DNA of 64,000 bases, from NCBI GenBank assembly GCA_905221605.1, contig CAJNDS010002723.1, forward strand, positions 638,001 to 702,000, in the 5' to 3' direction. The number at the start of each line of letters is the position of its first letter. The stretch's first letter is position 1. Position numbers and translations under genes: made by a program. Origin of the DNA: Symbiodinium natans. Lineage: Eukaryota > Sar > Dinophyceae > Suessiales > Symbiodiniaceae. The notes beneath the pieces were generated by a model. The model saw only the letters and a program-made list of their open reading frames with translations, was not told the DNA's origin and ran no database searches. Shown in pieces: positions 21,156 through 33,549 of this stretch.

Positions 21156-21207
21156 GTTGTTTATCCTTTTATGGCATTATAGCATATGTACGTCTGTACG
21201 GTTCCAG

Positions 21208-21296
21208 GTTTTCGATACAGAGCCTAAACGGCCTAAACAACGTATTGCGAGGATCGCCAGCGAGTTGAGGGAGTTTCGCGAGATGCTCCTTGGAGT
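21208..21296 (+). CDS. Channel gene, coiled-coil tail exon
   Basis: Follows the acceptor-like GGTTCCAG. It encodes a charged helix, KRPKQRIARIASELREFREM, ending before a G-run. Such heptad-like tails occur in multimeric channels. Linked to the pore exon by position only. Confidence 0.45.
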
Positions 21297-21299
21297 GTG

Positions 21300-22640
21300 G
21301 GGGGGGGGTCTTTGTAGCAAGAGTAGCAAGTCGCTGTGTTCAGTGCTTCTCGCAGGTTTTCGGCCTAGGGGCCCTGGTGATGGCATGTCAGGTTCGCGTA
21401 GGCTGGCTCCAGATTGCCCTTGTTCAGCCAATTGCACGGTCGTCTGGACCCAGGCATGTCACTCGTATGGCCCGCCCCTTTTATCACTCCAAACCTCCTG
21501 GATTGCAATCCCGTCACCGCGTCACACCACAAACCCATATCAACACAATACCAAAGCTAAGCCGACCACAAGAGGGGTAAGGGAAGGTGGCCGCGGACCA
21601 CGTTAGGACTCAATAGGCTGCGAGCGGTCCCCCTCCTCCTCCCCCCTCCCGCCCGTAAGATTTTGCCCCGCGCTCCAGGTTCCAGCGTCGGCCAGCTGTG
21701 GGCCGCATGCGCCGCCTGCGGCGTGTGCCAGTCAACTCGCAGAGGCTTTTTGCTTGGGTGCGAAGAGAGTTGAGGGTCTGGGGGCCCAGTTTGGGCTTTT
21801 TTTGGTGGCGAGGTCCCGATGTTTCCGCAGAAAGGCCTGGGCTTTGAGGACACGACAATGCGGGCCTGGGGCCTCAACCATCAAACATCTTGGGGCCAGG
21901 CGGCAGAGGTGGAACCGAGTCCCTCGTCCCTACACCCCCCACAGAGGTGCCAGCAGGCCTTGTTCCTCAAGAGGGCTCATCTCCTGCAGGAGATGGCTCC
22001 AGGACTTGATGATGGCCGCCGAGCTCGACCTGGAGAAGTGCCCCTTGTGGTCGAGTTGGGGGGGTTTCCGAACCCTGGCGGTCGAGCCCAAAGGGTTTCC
22101 GATTGCCAAGCCCCGAAGGATGGTAAAATCTCAGAAGGAGCCCAGAAAACAGGCCCTTCTTCCAGGTCTGCGTCCTCTTTATATGCGATGCTTGTGATGT
22201 ATTGGGGGGCTCGAGGATATTCCACGAATGCGAAGCATTGTTGCGAATGGCGCTTGACAGCGAAAAAAGACTCCACAAGCGGTGCCTGTCTCCTTTTGGC
22301 CTGTAAGCGGGGCCTGTCTCCTTTTGGCCTGTAACCTGTGTTCTAGATGAGGATGATGAGGAGCCGGGATATGCCGTTGTACGGTGTTTTGCCAGTGTGC
22401 TGGGCATGAAAAGCGGCACTCCTTCGATGAGTCCCCCGGTTGGCATGCGAGGTACCTGGATGCTGCGCTGCACTGGGCCGAGACGTTGCTCGGCAAGTCG
22501 GACGTTTTACAGGGAACAACGGCCTTTGCATCGTGAGTGCCTTTACATGGACAACTCTGCGGTCTTTTTGACTGCTGCTTTCAGTGTGCTGTGACTGTAG
22601 GATTGGCGCATACTGGGATTGTTTGGGAATCTGCATAGGT
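21300..22640. other. No clear gene
   Basis: Short overlapping frames on both strands, none convincing. A tandem duplication of about 28 bp lies at 22284-22334 (GGCCTGTCTCCTTTTGGCCT, twice). It is probably intronic or intergenic. Confidence 0.4.
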
Positions 22641-22642
22641 CA

Positions 22643-22820
22643 GGAGAAGCAACGGGTGTTGACTCCCTCTGCCCTACGCCTCAGGAAGGACATCGTCCAA
22701 AGTGATCTGCTGGGCGGGCCTGGCACCTGCACTTCGCACCAAGAGGCTTCAGCCGTTCTGGAGGACCTGATTGCGCACCGGGGCGTCAGAAGCAGAGGGT
22801 CCACAGTCGTAACATCGTAG
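22643..22820 (+). CDS. Candidate terminal exon
   Basis: After CATAGGTCAG the frame EKQRVLTPSALRLRKDIVQS runs to a stop at 22818-22820. It is a soluble, charged sequence and could be the channel C-terminus or part of the next gene. A CCCTAAA array begins 12 bases later. Confidence 0.35.
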
Positions 22821-22831
22821 TTTGACACACA

Positions 22832-22959
22832 CTAAACCCTAAACCCTAAACCCTAAACCCTAAACCCTAAACCCTAAACCCTAAACCCTAAACCCTAAAC
22901 CCTAAACCCCAAACCCTAAACCCTAAACCCCAGACCCTAAACCCTAAACCCGAAACCCC
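22832..22959 (+). repeat. Telomere-like array (CCCTAAA)
   Basis: About 17 heptamers, mostly perfect, with CCCCAAA and CCCGAAA variants at the right end. Confidence 0.95.
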
Positions 22960-23070
22960 GCTTGGACCGCCGCTTGTCCCAAGGCACCTGGGGCTTGGTG
23001 AGGCTCCCTGCCGTCGCCTTCGGTGGCAACTGCAGCAGCATTGGCAGCCTCCGCAGCCTCCATCCCAGTA

Positions 23071-23169
23071 GTGTAGGGTTTAGGGGTTATAGGGGTTGGG
23101 GTTTAGGGTTTAGGGTTTAGGGTTTAGGGTTTAGGGTTTCGGGTTTAGGGTTTAGGGTTTAGGGGGTGT
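23071..23169 (+). repeat. Telomere-like array (TTTAGGG)
   Basis: About 11 heptamers, opposite in orientation to the array at 22832-22959. Confidence 0.95.
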
Positions 23170-23293
23170 AGCGGAAAGTAGGTTCGGCTCTCGGAATGCT
23201 GGGGCTGGGGCCGGCGCTGTCCAAGACAGGCCGGCTCTTGCGAGCTGTTGGGGGCTTCTTTGGGAGCAAGCTGGGCCAAGAGCTCCATCGAAG

Positions 23294-23343
23294 GCTAAAC
23301 CCTAAACCCTAAACCCTAAACCCTCAACCCTAAACCCTGAACC
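23294..23343 (+). repeat. Telomere-like array (CCCTAAA)
   Basis: Seven heptamers with one CCCTCAA and one CCCTGAA variant. Confidence 0.95.
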
Positions 23344-23540
23344 CTTTTTCGCAAGTTGCTCCTTGGGAAGCCTCTTCAGCTGGTAGTATCCAACAGTTAA
23401 TGCCGTGACAGCTTGGGGTGCGCTGAGTGCATCCTCCGCCTTGGTCACAGAAGTCAGAGGGCTCGCCTCACGCGATGCCTTGCAGGGGCCCACTCTCAAG
23501 GATGGTCCGCTGTTGGGGGGCACACTAAGGAGAAAGTTTG

Positions 23541-23751
23541 GGGGTTTTAGGGTTTAGGGTTTAGGGTTTAGGGTAGGTGCCCCACAGCAGTCAGACCATT
23601 CATCTAGGGGAGCCCTTCTGACGCGAGCTTCGTCGGAATGTACAGGCCGGGCCTCTGGCCCAACTGGGAGTGTTGACATTTGCTCTCAGGGTGCAAAGTC
23701 CTCAAAGTCCTGGAGTCCATGCTTTGGGAGATTAGGGTTTAGGGTTTAGGC
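23541..23751 (+). repeat. Telomere-like arrays (TTTAGGG)
   Basis: Two short arrays, 23541-23573 and 23731-23751, on either side of a candidate exon. Confidence 0.85.
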
Positions 23752-23861
23752 TCTAGAGTTCATGGATTCTTCGAACCAGCGAACTTCATCTGCAAGTTCT
23801 TTGCGGAACATGTTGGTGCCACACGCACACGCACTTGCTGAAACCACGAGGGTTAATCATT

Positions 23862-24050
23862 GGTCACACGCACACGCACACGCGCACGCCCACGCACACG
23901 CATGCGCACGCCCACGCGCACCCACGCGCGCACGCGCGCCCACGCGCGCCCACGCACGCCCACGCACGCCCACGCACGCCCACGCACGCCCACGCACGCC
24001 CACGCACGCCCACGCACGCCCACGCACGCGCACGCACGCACGCACGCACC
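23862..24050. repeat. CACGCACGCC minisatellite
   Basis: Starts as CACACG and CACGCGC variants, then about seven perfect 10-base units CACGCACGCC, then CACG. All frames across it are open low-complexity sequence (HAHA, PTPT or GVRG) and are not counted as genes. Confidence 0.95.
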
Positions 24051-24264
24051 ACAGCTTGTCGTGCCCCTCAGATGGTCTGTTTCTTGCAAGAACCTGGAAT
24101 ATGGATCTAGGTGAGGATGCTGACTATACCTGGGGCCATTTCGAGGCTCGAGCAGGATTCGACCGTCCATTTTCAACGTACACAAACCGCTGCCTCGGGA
24201 TCTGCACCGTGGTTGCAATCAAGTACTCTTGAATGTGGAGCCAGACCCAGAAATCCTGTCGAGG

Positions 24265-27200
24265 ATGACCTCGAAGCTGACATTGCTTTCATTTTGCCTT
24301 GGGCTGTTGCCTCTTGGCGTCGCAGAGTCTTGTGGCACAGGAGCCATGAGTGCAGTGTGCATGATTGAACGTGTTGAATGCCATGTACGTCCCTGTGTTT
24401 GTCGAGCGAATGTGCAGTCGAAAGCTATGCAGGAGATGCGACTTGTGCTGCTCGTGCTGCGGCATTGCTCCAGCACAAGTCCCGCGAGCAGCCCAGCAAT
24501 TTTGACTCCGTGGTCGATGGTCAGTTGAGACGTGCGCGAACGCATGGGAATGGTCCCTGAACCTCCCTGCAAGCGAGGTCAATCACCAGTGCCTGTCGAT
24601 GCAGGATGTGTTATCCTGGAAGCCGGTAAAAACGCATTCCCACTGCGTCATCATCTTGGTCACATGGGTCATCATGCTTTGTCCATGTGGCCGCAGGAGG
24701 GGAAAGCCTCTATGGCAGTGTCCTCAGCATCATCGGGCTGGCATCCCGGGGATCAAGTGCAGTAGAGCTTCCAGGAGCAAACGCTCCTTCGTTTGGAGTG
24801 TGGAGTTTTTAGGCAGTTGGTGGAAGAAATGTTGGGTGCACCGGGATGCAGGTACACTTGTTGCCATGGACTTGACCCGACGCCACAGTCGTCGTTCAGA
24901 TAGTTCTTATGTTGCTTCAAGTTCCAAGGCCGTGTTAAACCTGAGTCTGAGGCCCGATGATGATCGAAGGTAGGTTCCATTGGGTCCATGATCCGCAGTT
25001 CTATGCGAACAAGTCCTCGGAGGAGGTTGCACGCCTGCAGGCGGGAATGCGGTCAGCGCCCTGCATTGTTCCTTTTAGAAGGCTTCCGTTCTTCCGACGA
25101 AGCAGTAACAGCCTCTGGTCACGTGCCTGGCTCGGGGCTGCGATGTCGCCACAACATTCACATCCTCCACTGTCGAGCTGAACGGTCGTCGCACATTCAT
25201 TCGCTTGATCCCTACCGGCCGTAACGGCCCACAACATCCGCCCTGAAGCGCACTACAATACAGAATGCATACAGTTCAAACAACCTTGACAGCTTCAAAG
25301 CTGCTCAAAGCTGCTTCCCTGACCAAAGCCACCCTTTGCAGGCGGAGGGCATGCAGAGTATCCGCGAGGCCCTCGCAGAAGCAGTGGGCTTCGGCTTGGT
25401 GGCCAGCGACATCGAGCTCCGCTTTGAGTCGCCGAGTGGGTTGCTACTGACACAGGCAGATCATAGCAGGTCGTAGCAGTGCTCGCTTGTTTGAGGGCTT
25501 TTCTGACAAGTAGAGAAAAGTAGAGACAAGTAGTGTGTAGTGCTGTAGTAACTGTAGTAGTGCTGTGCCGTGATGCGCTGATACGCATAGATGCAGGTGC
25601 AGGGGACAGCCGATGCAATCTGCGTCTTCACGTTTCAATGCCCGCCTGGAGCCAGCCCAGAAGAGGTGACGGGCTCCATGAGCAAGATTACAGCCCAGAG
25701 CTTCCTGAACATTTTAATTCCCAAAGTCGGACAGTTGGGATCGCAGCCCTTTGCTTTCACGGCCACCTTCTTCATGGGAGCCACGCCCGTGAACTCAACC
25801 TTGGCTCCGACCTCCACCAATGCCCCGACCAGCTCCATGCCCATCTCCAGCCCCATGCCCATCTCCAGCTCCTACGTTCCTGCGACCACCACGGAGCCAC
25901 CCCTGGACTTCCATCCTTGCAAGTCCCTGGATGACTACCAGCCGGATGCGAAGATGAGTGCGTCCTGGCATTTGAAGAAAAAAGGCCCAATGTCACTCCC
26001 CCCGAAATTCTCGCGGATTCTAGCGCTCTCAGGAATACGGCTGGTGTGAAGGCAGCCAGCCCAACATGACGGAGCAGCAGTGCCTGGATGGCGGCTGTGG
26101 CCCGGCGCAGGGACAGGGGGCAGGGGGATGCAGGCGGCAGTTGGGAGCCGCCCCGATTCGTCTTGCCTGGCTGTGTTTGAGATAATCTTCGGCCGCCGTT
26201 CTCAAACTAAGGCAAAGCCTATGGCTACCCCGACCATCCCTACTGTTCCTGCAGCACGGAGGAGGCGTGTGCGACTCTGGGCTTCGAATGGAAGTACCAC
26301 ACCTGCAAGGATGAGATGCGCATGCCGCTTGGGCGCAAGCCGAGGGGGCTGACACAGCGCGTGTTGCAGTTTGGGGGCCGGGGAGCTGTGCGCCGTGCTC
26401 GGCTCTTGGTGCATCATGCAGAGTACGGTGTTGGGACCGCAGGTATCAGTCGAGCAGCGACTACCTCGGCTTCTTCAAGCAGGCCATGGACAATGGCACC
26501 TGTGACGGTATCGTCACTACCTGGCACGTGCGCCTCAGCTGAGTGCTGAAAGTGCACGCAGAGTGAGATACTTGCAGGTTCACGGTACTCATAACCCCAA
26601 TTTTAACTGCACTTATACGCCCCCTAAGTCCCCTAAGTAGGTTAAGAAGTAGATTTATACTCGTGGTAGTAAGTACTCATGAGCCTCCAAGTCAAGGCTG
26701 ATAGAGGGGCTGTGGGGGATTGCAGTGCGCCTCTTTGAGGAGCCTTGCTGAGTCCATGGAGTGGCCCGCCAGAAAGTGTTGCGCATCCTGGCCGCAGACG
26801 CCGCTTGGGGGCACGAAATCTGGGCGAAATTCCCCTGCATCACAGGGTTTAGGGTTTAGGGTTTAGGGTCAGCCCGCAGTGGCACAAGGTTCAGGGCCTT
26901 TGAAGTGGGGGTACTGTTGGACTGCCAGGTTTTGCGAGCCCGACGCCAAAGTGCCTTCGCCCTGCAAGGCCACGCGATGGGCTTGTCGAGTCTGATCGAA
27001 TCGTCTTAAAACAAAGAGGACATGCCTAGTAGTACATCAAGGTTCCTCTGACAGATATATATATATATATATATGCATATGTAAAGGGCTGTTGAAGAGG
27101 AGAGAGTGGCGAGGCTGGGCTGAAAGTTTGCTGGCAGGATGCAAGCGACTTCCTGCCCGACAAAGTGACAGGTCAAGGCCCTTCCCTCGGACATCCCAGA

Positions 27201-30200
27201 AAAGTTCGCATCCGCGAAAACCCCGGAAGTGCAGAATGCACGCCAAGGCATCTCGTGCATGGACTACGTGAAGCAGTGGTGGTCGGAGTACTGGCTCCTG
27301 AAGAATGCGTCAGCCGCAGGCGCCCCTTTACCTTTCCAAAGCTGAGGAACAGAAACAAAAACACCCCAACTCCCGCATCCGAAGCCCGACGCCCTACGCC
27401 CTCCCCCCTTTACGCCCCAAATCCACAACCCCCCCAAAAAATCCGGCGGAAGGAAGCTGTGATGGTATGGATCTGCCATGGGCCGAGTCGCTGAAGGACT
27501 TCGTGAAAGTACGAATCCTGCGGTGTTCAAGGAGTTAGGTTAATGGTTGCGTATTTAACCAACCCTGAGTTCTAAACCCCAGAGGAGCCATGATAGCTAT
27601 CTGCTGATTCGTAGGCTTCGTGGTGGAAGCTTGAACGCAACCTCGCTGCTTTCATGAGGACTGGGTAGTGCACCCTGCGAAAGAGTGCTGCGCCTCCTTC
27701 CCTGCAACGATCTGCCCCTCGGCTCGAGACACCGGCCTGGATGTTGCATGGTGGTGTGATGTTTGTGTTGGTGCTGCTTCGATTCGGGCTCCAGATTCCT
27801 TTGTTGCAGGGGCTCCCGCACGCGTTACAAGGGGGTGCTAAATGGAACGCCCCCCCCCCCCCCCAGCCATCCCCCTCCCCTCAACAAAAACTGAATTACA
27901 GTTTTGGGATTGGGATGCTTGCAGGCTTGTTTCATGCTTTGGGCTTTCGGAGTGCCAGCATGGTGCATTGCAAGCTCTGTCAATGCTACCTCCTTGCCTC
28001 TGAGCTCTACTGGGAAGGCGGGGGGGCCTGATTCAACTCCAGCTCCCCTTGACTCCCTTTGGGCTTGCAACTGTTGGCCTTGAAGTGCATCCTTCTGTTT
28101 GAAATGAAACTTTTTTTTTTGCTTAGGTGACAAAGATGCCTCCTTCATGACGCCCTGCCGGAGCCCCGAGGAGTTCGCCCCGGAGAAGGCCTAGCCGGGT
28201 GTGCGTGTGGGCGGGTGTGAGAGCCCGGTGTGAGCCTTCCGTGCCCTGTGAGGTCCTCTATGAGCACTGCGACACGCACCACTCTGCTGCTTCGGCAGCA
28301 ATGTGCGGCATCAAAGGATGCTCCCGGAAGCCCCAACCTGCCCGAAGCCCTCGAACCCCGAAATTCAGCCCTGAATTAAAGCCGATGTTACGGTGCAGGG
28401 GACTGTGGACAACGTGTCCTGCCAAACCTCCGGGTGCTCCTGGCACGAGGCAGGAAGGGTCACTTCTTGTGGCTACCACTTGGCTGTGCTGCATCTTATG
28501 TCAGACGGTACTAGAATATAAGGCCATATTAATGCCGGAATGTATCATGTTGAATCATACTGTAGGATACTTTATCATACTAAACATACTATATCATACT
28601 ATATGGTACGATTTAATCACATTGTATCATATGATATCATATTAGAGAATGCTATATCATGTTGTAGTGAGTATATGTGAGTATACTGTTATACTATCAT
28701 ATGATATGATACTATATTGTGTTTTCCTATACTTTGTGTTTTCGCCATAGTAAGCTATAGTATGTTGTAGTATGCTACACGGTATGATTGTTGGATGGAT
28801 CATGTCGGGTCACCGACGGTCCCTTCTGCTTAAATATGTGCCATCCCGACGTTGAGGGATGTGGTTGTAACAGTGAGTCATGAGTACAGGCCATTTGCCT
28901 GCTGTCCCTAAACCCTAACTCTGGGTTTAGACCCTAAACCCTAAACCCTAAACCCTAAACCCTAAACCCGAAACCCTAAACCCGAAACTCTAAAGCACAT
29001 GTGAGTTCATGCTTGCGTGTGCTCACCAGAGAAGCGACTACTTTGTGTGCCACCCATCCCGCCCTTGATTTGTTGGGGTTTTCCTGGGGCGCATGTTGCA
29101 TGGTAGTTTGTATGTTATGAAGTCTTTGGCTCATGTGTTTGAGGCGGTTTAGAAGCATAGAGCTTGTACGTTCTTTGTGCAAGGTATTTGACAACCGAGC
29201 ATTGACTGCATGACAGCTGATCACTATTGAAACCATATATATATATATATATAAAGTTTCTAAATAAGACATCATCTCATACAACGCGCCCTTTGTGGTA
29301 GAGCGCCAAGCTTTGCATCGTGTGTCCGGGAGGCGCACCATTGGTGCGAATGCCGGGATGAGGCCGGCGGGGAGACGCGACAAAAGCGCGTTGCGTCGCT
29401 TGCAAGAGGGCAGTCGTGTGGGCAGCGAAGTAGGGGGGTACTTCCACCGCAAGGACCTAAGATACTCCTCAACCCTAAACCCCAAACCCCAAACCCCAAA
29501 CCCTAAACCCTGAACCCTAAACCCTAAACCCTAAACCCGTGTGGAAAGGGTACCCCAGGGCACCCCCTGTTTCCGGAACCCCCCCCCCCTTTCTTGGTTG
29601 TGAGAGGCCACGTGCGGGGCTGCAGGCGGCCGATGGCATACCCAGACCTGCAAGAAAGAGACGGAGCAACTGGGTCATTGTTGAAAATATCATTTTTTAC
29701 ATGTTTTCTGAGTACTGAAAGTTTAAGTCTTAAACCCAATAAGAAACAAGAAAGATCTTTCTGCATGTATTCTGAATACTTAAACCCAGTAAGAAGCAAA
29801 AAATGATCATTTGTATCCCAACAGTGGTGCAGGCAATGGGACCTCAGGCGCCTCCTTTTGTTGGGCTTGAGGGTTTCAGGGTAAGGGTGTTTTGGGACTT
29901 GGTCATGTCACGTGTTTTCTTTTTGTGCTTTTTTTCAAAAACTGTTATACTCTATTGACCTCAGCATGCCATATTCTGCTAAACCCTAAACCCCAGACCT
30001 TAAACCCTGAATGATTGGGGTTCCAAGTGCCGGTAGCCCGGGCGGATCCTGGCAGGATGCATGCTGCTCTTCAGGATATGCGCTGTTCGCCGGTCAGAGT
30101 CTGTTGCTTGCAGCTTTCCACCGTCGTTCATATTACCCTGAACCCTGAACCCTAAACCTTAAACCCTAAACCCTAAACCCTAAACCCTAAGCCCTAAACC

Positions 30201-31993
30201 CTAAACCCTAAACCCTAAACCCTAAACCCTAAACCCTAAACCCTGAACCCATCACAACTCCTCAGGAGGCCATCGAGGATGGAGGCTGCGCGGACCTCGA
30301 CTACGATGGCGATGTCGAGGCCCACATCTCATGGCCGGCCAAGAAATGCTGCAGCTCCTTTCCGGCCACGGCCTCTCGGCTCGGTTTAGGGTTTAGGGTT
30401 TAGGGTTTAGGGTTTAGGGTTTAGGGTTTAGGGATTGGGGTTTCGGGTTATCCTTAAACCCTATACCCCTAATCCCGAAGAGGGAGACTGTCGGCTTGCC
30501 TTAAATGTCGTCGGCTTGAGGTCTGTCAGCCCACGGCAAAGCGGATGACGCCGTGCAAGGACGAGGGAGACTTCATGGCTGGGAATGTGCTGAGCCAGTG
30601 GTGCGACTGGGGCGCACAGGCGGAAGGGAACATGAATGAAGTCATGTTTTTCATGGTATTTATTGAGACACTGAGATAAGTCCTACGATTATGGTTAAAT
30701 TTCTGTTGACCATCATCATCATCATTCTTCTTCTTCTTCTTCTTACAGTAGGCCTTTTGTATTGCAAATGCCGCTCAAGCATGTCCGTATTAGCAATCGC
30801 TCTTCCTGGTCCCCTTAAAGTTACTGAGGGGCAAAGCCAAACAGTGGCCCGATTGCAGAAGGAGCTGCGCATGCAGATCCTGTAGAAATACACGACGCCA
30901 AACTGAGGGGGCAAACTTGCGACCCGGGGTTCACGGGCTCAACCCGGTTCAAGGGTTCAAGGGTTAGGTTTGTTGCGCAAGAGTCTCTGAAAGCTGAAGC
31001 CCCCTGAGCCCTCCCGGAAAATGGCAGGACGTCTCCGTTTCCCCCTTTCAAAAAACAACAGGGTGACCCTCTGCAAAAGGCTGTCAATCCATGAAAAGCA
31101 CTGGCGGGCATATCCCGGGGAAGATGGGCTCCCCTCCTCTCTGTTGTGTTGCGTTTTCCGTAGCGTGCCTTTTCTCAGCCCTCCTCGCTTTTGAGCTTCT
31201 TTTGAGAAAACATACAAGAAGCCTAGAGAGAAGCTGCGCACGCTGCGCAGGTTCCCAATGCCAGCACCTGCCGGAGCCACAAGGGCTGCCATGGGGATGC
31301 CAACTACTGCCACTGCGAGGAGGAGAGCTCCTGCCTGGCCTTGGGCGGGCGGTTTATGTCCCGCACCTGCGGGGAGGACCTCTCGGAGCAGGAGGCCGCG
31401 TATCACGAGGCCCTGGAGGCCGGGTCCGGCCGCTGCTCCGATGTCAGCTACCACGGGACCACCGTGGAGGACCTCATCTCCTGGAGCAGCCGGAAGTGCT
31501 GCGCCTCCTACCCGGCCAACGTCTGCCACAAGGACCTGCAGGCGATGACGCCCTGCAAGGATGCGGCGGACTTCTTGCCCTCCAACATCCTCAACGAGTG
31601 GTGCCTCCTACCAACATCCTCCTTCATGGGGGGGTTCTTATAAAAAACCGGGGGGGGGGGGGGGGGGTTAGGGGGTAGGGGTACTCCAACCCCTATCTTA
31701 ATCGGACTGTGAGTAGGGTAGGGGGAAGGGGTACTCTAACCCCCTATCTTTATAGGACTGTGAGTAGAAGAAGGGAGGGGAGAACATCCCCAGGTGCGAG
31801 CTGCACGGCCACATCCCCGCCACCTGCGCCACGACACCGGGCTGCCATGCCTCGGAGCACCACTGCCACTGCGGCACGGCCGAGCCTTTGTACTAGTTGG
31901 GTAACATTTTTACATACTTTAAGGGCACTTAAAGTATAAGAAGGCATATATGTATATATATACATACATACATACATATATATATATACATAC

Positions 31994-32025
<32 letters not shown>

Positions 32026-33513
32026 GAAATTTTAGTACTATCCCAACCATGAATCAGGAGTCCTGTGCTGCGGTTGGGGGGTCCTGGACCCAGCGCACCT
32101 GCGAAGTGGAGGTCGGGGAGTTCTGGGATTCCCAGACGCACCTGCATGTGCAGATGGCCGCTTCGGATGGCTGCGAGGATGTGGACTTGAGAGGCCAGTC
32201 GATGAAAGACATGCTGCGCTATCCGGCCTCCAAGTGCTGCGCCTCCTACCCGGCCTCTGTTTGCGATCCGACGGCAAAGAAGATGACGCCCTGTAAGGAC
32301 GAGGCCGACTTTATGCCGGCCCAGCCCCTGCACGAGTGGTGCGACTTCCATGGCTCCTACCCGGACGAGGACACGTGCCGGGCTCACGGCTGCAACGCCT
32401 ACAGTGATGGATGCAGTTGCGACACATCGGAGAAGTGCTTGGCCGTAGGTGCCGAATGGAAGGTGAGCACTTGCGAGACCGACATTGGCCACTGGAGTCC
32501 CGAGCAGCACAGGGCCCTACAGGAGGCGCGCCAGAATGGCACCTGCGGGGTGCACACAATGTTTGGCGACCTGACCGGCATGATTAACTACCCCGCTGAG
32601 AAGTGCTGTGCCTCCTTTCCAGCCACGCTCTGCGACCCGACCGCCCGGCTCATGACCCCTTGCAAGGACGACGCCGACTATACTCCAGACAAGGAGATGT
32701 GGGCCCACTGTGACTTTTGGCGGGACGGCGCCGTCATGCCCAGCGAATCTTGGCTGCCTTCCTCCAGCCATAACGGCGATACTCAACGATACCCCCAACG
32801 GTACTCAACCATAATCAACCATAATGTAACATGTACCATCACACTGATGTCCATGATGCTTCCGTGATGATGCTGATAATGCGGAAGGTTGCTGAGGCTG
32901 TGGTGGGTGGTTCAGACGATACATCCGCACAAGTCAGTCGTCCGGCTTTGCCATTGAAGTCGAATCTCGCATCGCGCCAAGGAGGCCGTGTGCAACGACC
33001 AAGAAGGCTGCTACGGCGGTCAGGGCTGGTGCCACTGCGAGGGCAAGACGAGCTGCGAGGCCGTGGGCGGCTTCTGGAACGCGCACACCTGCGCCATGGA
33101 GGTGTCGCAGTGGAGGCGGACACATGCGGCGTGACATTTCTGGCGCCCGGGGGGGGGGCTGGGGGCTGTGGGCAAGAGAGAATCTGCAGAGCTTGCCCAA
33201 GCCAGGCCCGAGCAGCACAAGGTGCTGCAGAAGGCGGACGAGCAAGGTACATGCCTCGACCTAGAGGTCAACGGAATGCGGGCACAGGACCTCGTGGTCG
33301 TAGTTGCTCGTTTGCTCATACCACAGCAGCACAGCTCTGAGCTTTCTGAGATTTTCTGAGCTCTGCAGGATATGGTAAATTGGCCCGCGCAGATGTGCTG
33401 CATGTCCTTCCCGGCGAGCGTCTGCGACAAAGAGCTTAAGGCCACGACGCCTTGCCTGCACGATCAGGACACCCCCCGCTGTGTGACTTGTGGCAGTGCG
33501 TGCGCAGGAGCGC

Positions 33514-33549
<36 letters not shown>

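Larger units (their letters stand above)
22960..23730 (+). other. Short candidate exons between telomere-like arrays
   Basis: Three unique segments of 100-200 bp lie between a CCCTAAA array on the left and a TTTAGGG array on the right, or follow an AG. These are 22975-23070, 23380-23535 (ALVTEVRGLASRDALQGP on plus) and 23594-23728 (after CCACAGCAG; GPTGSVDICSQG). A fourth segment, 23170-23290, can encode TGRLLRAVGGFFGSKLG. No product is recognised. They could be exons of a gene whose introns are built from the arrays. Confidence 0.35.
28795..30130. other. Non-coding, array-rich stretch of gene 1
   Basis: Contains CCCTAAA arrays at 28909-28992, 29471-29539 and 29981-30010, an (AT)n run at 29237-29252, and a tandem pair at 29699-29809. 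No Cys-rich exon was recognised between about 28195 and 30266. A segment after GTGCTCACCAG (29027) is short and stops quickly. Confidence 0.45.

Noticed and set aside
23853-24232. Six overlapping ORFs across the CACGCACGCC array
   Set aside because: Low-complexity translation of a minisatellite without unique coding flanks.
31091-31240. Signal-peptide-like hydrophobic stretch upstream of the exon at 31241
   Set aside because: It lies in a putative intron of gene 1 and the downstream exon joins in frame with neighbouring units; a separate gene start is not supported.
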